NCBI GenBank assembly: GCA_964034945.1
Contig: OZ035961.1
Location: forward strand, 62,970,744 to 63,034,743
Source of the DNA: Chrysopilus asiliformis
Lineage: Eukaryota; Arthropoda; Insecta; Diptera; Rhagionidae
Direction: 5' to 3'
Length of the DNA: 64,000 nt
Shown piece by piece: positions 56,020-63,588 of the stretch. The notes under the pieces are model-generated. The model searched no databases and had not been told where the DNA came from. It saw only the letters and a list, made by a program, of their open reading frames with translations. How positions within the stretch are numbered: the first letter of the stretch is position 1; each line of letters starts with the position of its first letter. The position numbers and the translations under genes were made by a program.

Positions 56020-56290
56020 TCACGAGCACGTGTTGTTACGTCACGAGCACGTGTTGTGTATGAGTACTGGGCTGAGCTAAGGGAGCTGTGGTTTGATTTT
56101 GATAAGACTTGTGTGCAATACTTGGACGTGGGTGTGGTGAGGAGTGGAGTGGATGGCTTAGGATGGAGAGCACGTGTTGTTATTGAGTGCATGAGTACTG
56201 GGCTGAGCTGTGGTTTGATCTTGATAAGACTTGTGGGCAATACTTGGCCGTAGGTGGGGCGAGGTGTGGAGAGGATGGCTTAGCATGGGC
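56020..56290. repeat. GC-rich tandem duplication with E-boxes
   Basis: GAGTACTGGGCTGAGC and the following TGTGGTTTGAT.TTGATAAGA occur twice, about 135 bp apart (56058 and 56190). GAGCACGTGTTGT occurs three times (near 56025, 56043 and 56168), each with the E-box CACGTG. GC content is far above its neighbours. There is no gene. Confidence 0.65.
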
Positions 56291-56373
56291 GAGGGTAGGG
56301 CGGCGGCCTCGGTGTGTTAACCTATATTATTATAGTGTAGTAGGACCTCGGTATATTTTAACCACAAACAAGG

Positions 56374-56558
56374 ATATACAGATAACCAATGCGCATAGTA
56401 GCATCTGTTAGCTCGTAGCTGGCAAAACGAAATAAGAAAATACCGAAACCAACCGGCTGCGATGACTAGGATCGTGAAACATTCTATTTGATCGCCGAAA
56501 GGCAGAAAGGGAAGAGGATGGGTACAGATGCTACTATGGGCATTGGTTATCTGTATAT
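56374..56558. repeat. 35-bp inverted repeat (34 matches)
   Basis: ATATACAGATAACCAATGCG and 15 more bases at 56374-56408 are mirrored at 56524-56558, with a 115-base loop. It lies just left of the truncated edge of the viral element and may be a small TIR element or part of the breakpoint. Confidence 0.8.
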
Positions 56559-56582
56559 ATATATGTGTTTTAACTAGGCGAT

Positions 56583-56758
56583 GCGATCGATGTATATATG
56601 ATAGTAAGTACACAAAGCAGAGTTTGAATATTTCATATTATGAGTACCGTGAATATGAGAGAGAAAGATTCTTGACGAATGGAGAAATTGAAATCGTAAA
56701 TTATCAAGATAAATCTGATGTCGAATTGATAGATTTGAGATCAATGAAGCAATCATGA
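56583..56758 (+). pseudogene. 3' end of an unidentified viral gene (possibly DNA polymerase)
   Basis: Open frame ending at TGA 56756-56758 with YYEYREYERERFLTNGEIEI and an acidic tail, followed by AATAAA near 56788. It converges on the integrase gene 52 bp away, the tight packing of a viral genome. A C-terminal end of the Polinton PolB is a guess from position only; nothing in the sequence proves it. The left part is missing. Confidence 0.35.
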
Positions 56759-56810
56759 GTATTATTTAAGTTAAAGATTGTAATTGAAAAATAAAAAAAC
56801 AGTTTTAGTT

Positions 56811-57731
56811 TTAAATAATTTCGTTTTTATTAATCCATGAATTATGCTGAGGTGAAAAACCTAGCCATTTTACATAAACTTGTTCACCTCGTTTCTTCAG
56901 AATTTTTTCAACTAAATATACATCGGAGTGTTAAACTTTTGCTATTTCAAATTCATAAAACCCGCCCTCAATCGGTTGCTGCTGGTAATCTTTTAGGAGA
57001 TATGTAACGGGGTTTGTATTTTGAATTCTTCTAATTTGGAAAATCTCTGTTGTCCAGTTTGGTGTGTAGCCCTTTTCAAACACGTGTTTATATTTGCTTA
57101 TGCGAACCATGTCTCCAACTTTATACTTATTACGATCAAATAGTTTGAGGTGATTATAAACTGAGGAAAGTATACGTTTTTCGTTTGTTTTGCTAACATC
57201 AATGGGTGCCATTTTTATTGTGCTATGTTTTGTATGATTATATTGATCAATTAATTGATTTGTTAATTTAATCCATTTGTAGTTTCCATTCATACTAAAC
57301 TCCTTCCACATAAGATTTTTTAAGGTTCGATTAAATCGTTCGACTATCGATGCTTTCATTGTTGAATAAGTAGAGTAATGATTTATTTTATGCTTTTTCA
57401 TAAGAATTTGAAAATCTTTATTGTAAAATTCTTTTCCGTTATCTGTATGAAGATTCTTTGGTATACGTTTTGCTTTTAAAATTGATTGAAATGCTCTAGT
57501 GACTTCAAAGGCGGTCTTATTTTTTACTGGAATACCCCAAGCATACTTGGAAAATGTATCGATAACTGTGAGAAGATATCGATAGCCGTTATTATCGGAT
57601 GAATATGGTATCATTTCAACCAAATCTGCTTGCCATAAATCATCAATACCCTTAATAACAACACGTCTACGTTTGAAATTTCTTCGTGCTGGTTTATGAA
57701 GTTCATTCACGACTTGTCTCTTTTTATTCAT
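56811..57731 (-). pseudogene. Polinton-type integrase with chromodomain, split by one stop codon
   Basis: From ATG at 57731, 266 residues to a TAA at 56931-56933. Retroviral-type core (rve): WQADLVEM (D36), HTDNGKEF (D97) and SIVERFNRT (E131), the catalytic acids for strand transfer. Then VGDMVRISKYK and GYTPNWTTEIF, an SH3-like C-terminal part. After the TAA the same frame continues for 39 codons with DVYLVEKILKKRG, VYVKWLGF and HNSWI, a chromodomain, to a TAA at 56811-56813. In related proteins the chromodomain follows directly, so the first TAA is a nonsense lesion. The product lacking the chromodomain could still be catalytic, with altered targeting. It is divergent from the capsid genes. 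Confidence 0.9.
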
Positions 57732-58045
57732 AATGAGGATATTAAAACAACTAATATGTTTTTTAAAAATACCTATATATTTATACGAAATTTGTTACAC
57801 ACGTCTTGAAATCAACATGTTGAGATCTTTAGTTAATGTTCTTAGATTATTCTGTGACTCATTTATAATTTCATCATGAGCAATTTTCGAGAAATAGTTT
57901 TTTATATAATCTATTCAAGAAAATATAAAAAAGCGTAGTCTTTGGGTCGCGAACCTATACACTATTATTCAAGAGTTTATAAATCTAAGCGTTATACCCA
58001 TAGACTAAATATGCTTTTAAATATATAATCCAAAACCAGTATTAC
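57732..58045. promoter_or_regulatory. Divergent intergenic region, integrase / minor capsid
   Basis: About 315 bp between oppositely oriented genes. It must hold both promoters; TATA-like words (CCTATATATTTATACG near 57770; ATATATAATCC near 58020) are present but not decisive. Confidence 0.4.
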
Positions 58046-58748
58046 ATGAACTGTTATTGCGATCACACTAACGTTAGTCGGAAATAGCTCTATTCTTACA
58101 GCAGACTATTTTCCAACAATAGATTTACCCATTCCATATATATGTGGATTGATAGATCTACAAACTTATAATTCTATCCCTAATATTGATTCTACCAACA
58201 ACAAACTTCATCTACATAAGCAAATAATAGAAATACCGGAGGGATCATATGAAATTGAGGATATAAACCGATATATAGAAAAAGAATTAAAGACTGGAAC
58301 ACATTGTTTGCTTAACGCTAATAACAACACATTAAAAAGTACAATCAAATCGAACCAGCGAATTAACTTTGATCAAGATGATTCTATTGGATCTTTATTG
58401 GGATTTAGTAGAAAGAAAGAAAATGGAGAATCGAATATTCTCGAACCGAATAAATTACATGAATCAGATTTACCAGTAAACATAATAAAGGTGAATATTA
58501 TAAGAATAGAATGTGATTTAACAACATCAGCGTATATTAATAATAAGTTGGTCCATACTCTACATGAATTTTCTCCAATGGTTGGTCCTGGATATAAAAT
58601 AGTGGAAGTACCACAAAATGTAGTTTATTTACCTGTAACCGTTAACCGAATAAGTTCTATTACAATTAAACTTCTTGATCAAAACGGTGATCTAGTAAAT
58701 TTCAGAGGAGAAAATATTGTAGTAAGATTACATTTTCAACCAGCCTAG
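58046..58748 (+). pseudogene. Penton-like minor capsid protein (single jelly roll)
   Basis: The long frame ends at TAG 58746-58748. It is open from 58050 and includes the conserved ADYFPTIDLP and CGLIDLQTYNSIPN motifs, so initiation at the TTG near 58149 is wrong. The fitting ATG at 58046 is one base out of frame, a small insertion at the very start. Later motifs: HTLHEFSPMVGPGYKIVE, VVYLPVTVNRISSITIKLLD and NFRGENIVVRLHF at the C terminus. This family is common in insect genomes next to double-jelly-roll genes and is interpreted as the vertex protein. Two bases separate it from the next small frame. Confidence 0.75.
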
Positions 58749-58750
58749 CC

Positions 58751-58906
58751 ATGATCATTTACAACCTGAATAAAAGCGGGAGCGAAACAGTTTTATCTAC
58801 TAGTGATATATCAACTACCAAATCGTTAACATCAGCCCAGAGGAAACAGTTATCAACCTTCAATAAACAATTTCTCGAATATATCGGGTGTACTTTACGA
58901 AAATGA
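58751..58906 (+). CDS. Small 51-residue protein overlapping the major capsid start
   Basis: ATG at 58751, two bases after the minor capsid stop, to TGA at 58904-58906. The TGA shares bases with the ATG of the major capsid gene (ATGA overlap, 58903-58906). The product is hydrophilic, with a Ser/Thr-rich middle and SAQRKQLSTFNKQF near the end, and no membrane segment. Not a family I recognise. The tight spacing on both sides is the best evidence that it is real; it could be a small capsid or scaffold protein, which is a guess. Confidence 0.55.
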   Translation: MIIYNLNKSGSETVLSTSDISTTKSLTSAQRKQLSTFNKQFLEYIGCTLRK

Positions 58907-60118
58907 CAGATATATTGAATATTGGACAACCAATTAAATTTGATGATCGCATAACTAAAATAGAAGAGCGAAAAATTTTACCATATAACACTTTAACATA
59001 TAATTCTGGTGACGAAATAAGATTTCAAATAAATCATCAGGAGCATTGTATAGATTTGAGTGAGAGTTCCCTATACATAGAAGGAAAATTATTAAATGCA
59101 GATAGGACTGCAGCCGATATTGCTAAAGTAAAACTTGTTAACAATGCTGGGGCATTTTTATTTGATGAAGCTCGCTATAATGTATGTACTAAGGAAATTG
59201 ATCGAACAAGAAATGTTGGTATCACTTCTACATTAAAAATACTTTCTACAAGGAGTAGTGATGAAGCATCCAGTCTTTCTCATAGTGGATGGTGGCAAAA
59301 AACAACAGACTCAACAACTATATCCCCACATTTTAATTTCATTATAAAGTTGGGTAGTATTTTAGGTGTGGCAGATGATCATAAACGAATTATCCCGAAT
59401 GCTCAACATGAACTGATTCTTGTACGTTCTAAGAACGATGATAATATTTGGATTAGTGCTACAGAGAGTGGATGTATAATTTCCATTGTAAAAATTGAAT
59501 GGAGGGTTCCATTTGTATTTTTAAATGATGTAGAGAAATTAAAACTTTACAAAACGATAAATACAGGGAAACCTATACAGTTAGCCTTCAGAACATGGGA
59601 TTTAAATGAATATCCATTATTACCAACTACCAAAAATCATCAATGGACGGTAAAAACAAGTACGCAACTTGAAAAACCTAGATATGTTTTCTTTGTGATG
59701 CAGACGAAGCGAAATAATGTAAAAACAGCCGATATCAGTCGGTTTGATCATAATAATTTAGAAGAATTTACCGTTTATTTGAATGATGAAAAAATTTCCC
59801 AACTTTGATTTAAATTTGAATTTTTATACCAACCAGTATGCGATTCTATACGAGCAGTTTTTAAAATTTCAAAAGTCGTATACATTTTCTAATGAATCTC
59901 AACCTCAATTGAATGTACGCGATTTCATGGAGTCTCCGTTTGTAATAATTGATTGTTCACGTCAAAGCGAAGTCATAAAGTCCGGATCTGTGGATATCCG
60001 ACTAGAGTTCAAGACCAAGTCAAATATTCCGGACAAGACAACTGCGTATTGTGTAATTGTACATGATCGGATCGTAGACTATTATCCGATAGAGAATAGG
60101 ATTGAAACTCATATATAA
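58903..60118 (+). pseudogene. Double jelly-roll major capsid protein, one frameshift
   Basis: Start chosen at the ATG at 58903 because of the ATGA overlap; MTDILNIGQPIKFDD is the usual N terminus of this family. Other motifs: LPYNTLTYNSGDEIRFQIN and LYIEGKLL early, HSGWWQKT and HFNFIIKLGSILGVADDH in the middle, VEWRVPF-type (IEWRVPFVF) and FFVMQTKRN later. At a run of A at about 59791-59796 the frame moves by one base: frame one stops at 59808, frame two continues (FYTNQYAILYEQFLKFQKSY, VIIDCSRQSE) to TAA at 60116-60118. Total length is about 405 codons. It forms the hexon-like shell of the virion. The lesion is a one-base homopolymer difference, so it may be an assembly error or a true break. 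Confidence 0.85.
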
Positions 60119-60177
60119 CAGATATGTTTTCTTGGATTCTATCAGTTTTCATCATAATTTTGAGTTGTGAGGTAGTC

Positions 60178-60699
60178 ATGGTAGTATTTATCGATATTCA
60201 AGGATTTCGGGGGATTTCTAATGAATTCATCCCTAAAGAAGTGGCGATTTTATACGATAAAACTGATGAATACCAGCATTTCTTAATAAAACCACCTTTT
60301 GAAAAGGGGAATTTAACACCGAAACTCCAGAGACAGACTAATTGGTTAACTGATCGATATCATGGATTGTATTGGGAAGATGGAACTGTATCATTGGAAT
60401 GTTTAAAAAAATTCATGTTTACGAACCTTATCGGTAAAATAATTCTTGTGAAAGGTTTAGAAAAGAAAATATATTTAGAGCAACTATTGAAAGTAAAAAC
60501 TGAAAATCCGTTTATCGCTGTTAAGAACTTGGATGATTATAGATGTCCAAATTTTAAAGATTTAACAAAGACTTGTGAATTTGTAAAATGTAAGCTTGTT
60601 AAATGTCATCATCACAAACAAAATTGTGCCCTGGAAAATACATATAAATTAAGATTCTTTGTATATCATATGATAAATTATAAAACTGTATGTGTGTGA
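60178..60699 (+). CDS. Nuclease-like protein of the viral element (RNase H/DEDD-like guess)
   Basis: Frame to TGA at 60697-60699. An upstream in-frame ATG at 60124 would add a hydrophobic stretch, but MVVFIDIQGF from the ATG at 60178 resembles the usual start in similar insect ORFs, so 60178 is preferred. The FIDIQGF start resembles motif I of DEDD exonucleases. Further on are FLIKPPF, QTNWLTDRYHGLYW, ILVKGLEKK and a C-terminal Cys/His cluster (CPNF, CEFVKCKLVKCHHHK, C). Known as a recurrent unannotated protein beside Polinton capsid genes in insects; the nuclease reading is inference. AATAAA follows the stop. Confidence 0.6.
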   Translation: MVVFIDIQGFRGISNEFIPKEVAILYDKTDEYQHFLIKPPFEKGNLTPKLQRQTNWLTDRYHGLYWEDGTVSLECLKKFMFTNLIGKIILVKGLEKKIYLEQLLKVKTENPFIAVKNLDDYRCPNFKDLTKTCEFVKCKLVKCHHHKQNCALENTYKLRFFVYHMINYKTVCV

Positions 60700-60864
60700 A
60701 TAAATACATATATATTATATATCAAATCATTTTTTATTTCTCCAATCTATCGTTTCAATATTTAGAAATCATGTTCAATCATGTTCAACCATGAATCACC
60801 AGATCAGACTTGAAGGTATTTTACTGTTTCAGTTTTCCGAAGAATTTTTATTGAATTAGACGCA

Positions 60865-61038
60865 ATGAGTGACAAAAAGCTTCTCTTGAGAGAAGATAAG
60901 AATATTAGTAAATATAAAGAGTTTAAAAGTACAGTAAAATTAAATCTTTTTAGTAGAAAAGAAGATTATAATAGTGTTACTTCAAAAAAGAATTCAAATA
61001 TTAAATATGAGAAATTGAAAGAAAATAATTCAAAATGA
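60865..61038 (+). CDS. Small Lys-rich 57-residue ORF
   Basis: ATG at 60865 to TGA at 61036-61038. Highly charged, rich in Lys (about one in four), with Ser/Asn, no hydrophobic segment. Lies in the 500-bp space between the convergent nuclease-like and collagen-like genes. A basic DNA-binding (core-like) protein would fit, but there is no family evidence and the sequence bias alone could produce such a frame. Confidence 0.35.
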   Translation: MSDKKLLLREDKNISKYKEFKSTVKLNLFSRKEDYNSVTSKKNSNIKYEKLKENNSK

Positions 61039-61201
61039 AAAAAATAATAAGTCGATAACAAAATGTGAGCTGGAAGATTCTTACGAAAATAAGTTAACCA
61101 CAAAGTGTTTTGATAAAATGAGATGATAAGAGGAATGTTATATGTAATGAAAAATTGAATCAATAAAAAAGTTTTACAATGTATTTTTTAAATTTTATTT
61201 T

Positions 61202-61573
61202 TCAAACTCTAATTAGTACATCATCAATACATTTTTGGAATTTTTCTTCAGATTGTCTTATAATTTCAAGTATTTCTTCCCTCAGATCCTGAACGGCTAT
61301 TCTGATATTTCTGATATTAGCAACATCTGTAGATGCTACACCGTCTCCTAAATCTTTGAGAAATATTCCACCCAGGCTGTATTCCTTATTTTGTACATGC
61401 TGTAGTCCTACTCCTGGATCACCCTTTGGTCCTCGTAACCCCTGCACCCCGGGAGGCCCAATGGGGCCTTGTATTCCAGGTGGTCCAGTAGCTCCAATGG
61501 GACCAGGTGGTCCACGCTCTCTTAAATTTAACGTGCTGTTGTTGAAAAAGCGACCAAACTTATCTACGCTCAT
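61202..61573 (-). CDS. Collagen-like protein of the viral element
   Basis: ATG at 61573, 123 residues. After 19 residues comes a run of about 12 Gly-X-Y triplets ([14 protein letters not shown] ... GPKGDPG), then a non-collagen C-terminal part with [20 protein letters not shown], predicted helical and possibly trimerising. It is separated by only 21 bases from the next gene on the same strand. Collagen triple helices are found in fibres or surface proteins of various viruses; a virion fibre role here is inference. Confidence 0.7.
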   Translation of the reverse strand: MSVDKFGRFFNNSTLNLRERGPPGPIGATGPPGIQGPIGPPGVQGLRGPKGDPGVGLQHVQNKEYSLGGIFLKDLGDGVASTDVANIRNIRIAVQDLREEILEIIRQSEEKFQKCIDDVLIRV

Positions 61574-61594
61574 ATTTGAAGTGATGAAATTGTT

Positions 61595-62524
61595 TTAATA
61601 AAATGGATTTTTATATGATGAAATAATGTTTGCTTCCTTCAACTCTTCGAGAATCGAAATTATCTCATTGTTGTGATTATTATGACCGGCTTGTTGTGAA
61701 CCATAGAGTAAACGTAGCCTATCTACCAATTCATTAGGATCGTCCCAATGAACATAATCTATGTTTGATAACGGTATATTCATAAAAATCATGTTTTTGC
61801 TCCTTGAGTATGGTTTTTTAATACCACTACCGAGTTTTTGATTAAATTTAACTTTATGTAATTTTTTTATAACATCTCTATATTTTATACTATTATTTCC
61901 CTGAATTTGACTATTTTTATCATAGTTTCGTCGATGTGCACTCGTTTCCTCTACAATTTCATTATAATTTTCTAAATCGTCTTTTGTATACACTTCATCA
62001 GAGGGATACTTTTTAAACATCAACTGATATAACCCTTCAGTAGCGTTATACTTTTTTCCATTGATTATGATATTTTGAGATGAATCTGTAGTAACTATAG
62101 CGTTTCCAATTTTCCAGTCACTTCCACTTTTGCGTACACCATACTTTGTATCAAGACTATGAGCCTCAGGATTCTTATGATATTCAAAATATCGTAATAA
62201 ACTTGGACTGCTTGGTGTATGGGGTATATTTAGTTCATTATATGTTTCATTAGAAATATCTTCATCGTCAAACAAAAGTTCACGTTTTACATGGTTTGAA
62301 GTTGAAGGTGTTGCTTTGTTTTTGCTTTCAGATGTGGTTTCATGATCAATCTTTTCATCTTTTATCGTCTCGATTTTGGTTAGCTTTTTCAGCGGTTCTG
62401 ATATTGTTTTAACGGTATCCTCAAGTTCCGTATCTAAAGCGATTCTACCGCTTTTAAGAGCATTATATTTCTGGCGTATGTTTTTACGTGCCTGAATTAA
62501 TTCCTTTACAACTTTTTTATCCAT
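61595..62524 (-). CDS. DUF8207-type protein of the viral element
   Basis: ATG at 62524, 309 residues, intact. The N terminus (1-80) is charged and helical ([19 protein letters not shown]). The middle has [18 protein letters not shown] and [16 protein letters not shown], the end [20 protein letters not shown] and [15 protein letters not shown]. This arrangement is common in insect ORFs next to PLA2-like and capsid genes and corresponds, as I recall it, to DUF8207. Function unknown; a virion or assembly protein is plausible. It lies downstream of the ATPase on the same strand, after a repeat-rich 180-bp gap. Confidence 0.72.
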   Translation of the reverse strand: MDKKVVKELIQARKNIRQKYNALKSGRIALDTELEDTVKTISEPLKKLTKIETIKDEKIDHETTSESKNKATPSTSNHVKRELLFDDEDISNETYNELNIPHTPSSPSLLRYFEYHKNPEAHSLDTKYGVRKSGSDWKIGNAIVTTDSSQNIIINGKKYNATEGLYQLMFKKYPSDEVYTKDDLENYNEIVEETSAHRRNYDKNSQIQGNNSIKYRDVIKKLHKVKFNQKLGSGIKKPYSRSKNMIFMNIPLSNIDYVHWDDPNELVDRLRLLYGSQQAGHNNHNNEIISILEELKEANIISSYKNPFY

Positions 62525-62534
62525 TATATTTATT

Positions 62535-62695
62535 ATATTAGATAGCTCTGCTGGAGAGGTCTGTTGTTGAAGACAGATCTGTTGGTAATGAGAGGTCTGT
62601 TGTTGAAAACAGGTCTGTTATGGAAGACAGGTCTGTTGGTAATGAGTGGTCTGCTTGTTGAAAACAGGTCTGTTATGGAAGACAGGTCTGATGAT
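62535..62695. repeat. Tandem AGGTCTGTT repeats between viral genes
   Basis: AGGTCTGTT or AGACAGGTCTG words recur about eight times; the larger unit GTTGTTGAAAACAGGTCTGT with TATGGAAGACAGG appears twice (about 62600-62695). On the minus strand it is the leader of the DUF8207-type gene. No product. Confidence 0.75.
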
Positions 62696-62704
62696 TCCAT
62701 TAAC

Positions 62705-63409
62705 TCATAATTCTATGTAAGTATCGAAACCTTTCCTATAATGCCCTTGATTTATGGAGCTATCTTTATCAATTACTAAAAACCCATATGCTTCCTTCCA
62801 GCACTCTCTACATAACTTCCGAAAGTAATCAAAACTCATATCTGAGTTTACATGATCATTATAAATATGTTTCAAATTTAAATCATCCTGTTTAAACACG
62901 ATAAGAAGATTAGCATTATCTCTTATTAAATGCTTCGGTATTCGAGTGTAAGTTTGACAAAGATAAAAACTATCAACTTCAAAATGTCGACCCATACAAA
63001 AATATTCTCTTATATTATTTTGTTTCTCACAAGCAACATCATCAAAGATGAATACCGAATTTGGTTTAGCTTGTTTTGCTGGAATGACTTCAGTATTGTT
63101 TGAAAATGTGAAATATCCTGTTTCATGAAGACATTTCACAATTTCACGTAATTTTTTATATTTCGGTTGATGGATTGATTTAGAGTAAATATATATATTT
63201 TGGAATCTCAATCCGTTTTCGTGTACTAACAAACTTATCATAACATTGGTTTTCCCACAATTCGAAGGTCCTACTATTAAACACCTTATACTGTTTGGTA
63301 ACAAAGGTCCATGTTTCGTTCTTTCCATCGATTTCACATCATCAACATTACAAATCGGTAACGTTGCTCTTTGCTTAATGAAACGCATCGTACTGATGAA
63401 TAGATGCAT
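62705..63409 (-). CDS. A32/FtsK-type genome-packaging ATPase
   Basis: ATG at 63409 (a second ATG, MRFIKQ, at 63388 is equally possible). 234 residues, intact. Walker A GPSNCGKT (47-54), Walker B VFIFDD (119-124), and GRHFEVDSFYLCQTYTRIPK after it, the sensor region typical of poxvirus A32-like and Polinton ATPases. It pumps DNA into preformed capsids. Together with the capsid genes it indicates that the ancestor made virions. It is divergent from the PLA2 gene, 179 bp apart. Confidence 0.9.
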   Translation of the reverse strand: MHLFISTMRFIKQRATLPICNVDDVKSMERTKHGPLLPNSIRCLIVGPSNCGKTNVMISLLVHENGLRFQNIYIYSKSIHQPKYKKLREIVKCLHETGYFTFSNNTEVIPAKQAKPNSVFIFDDVACEKQNNIREYFCMGRHFEVDSFYLCQTYTRIPKHLIRDNANLLIVFKQDDLNLKHIYNDHVNSDMSFDYFRKLCRECWKEAYGFLVIDKDSSINQGHYRKGFDTYIEL

Positions 63410-63588
63410 AAATATAATAATTTTATGTCAGTACATCCACATATAATGGTTGTAGTTGTGGAAGAAAATTGATTTATATACATCATGATACAAATTAATA
63501 TTTGTTATTGCATCTAATGTAAATATATAAATACTGGATGTTTATAACTTGATAGTCATTACCGATATATCTTTTGATAGAGTAACAA
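63410..63588. promoter_or_regulatory. Divergent intergenic region, ATPase / PLA2 protein
   Basis: 179 bp between two oppositely oriented start codons, so both promoters are presumably here. AT-rich with TATATAAATAC near 63525-63535 on the plus strand as a TATA candidate for the PLA2 gene. Confidence 0.45.

Noticed and set aside
58149..58748. Start of the minor capsid protein at the TTG near 58149
   Set aside because: The frame is open upstream and carries conserved family motifs there; TTG starts are not expected in an animal genome.
60124..60177. Signal peptide for the nuclease-like protein from the upstream ATG
   Set aside because: The hydrophobic stretch is only present with the upstream ATG, and the downstream ATG gives the family-like N terminus.
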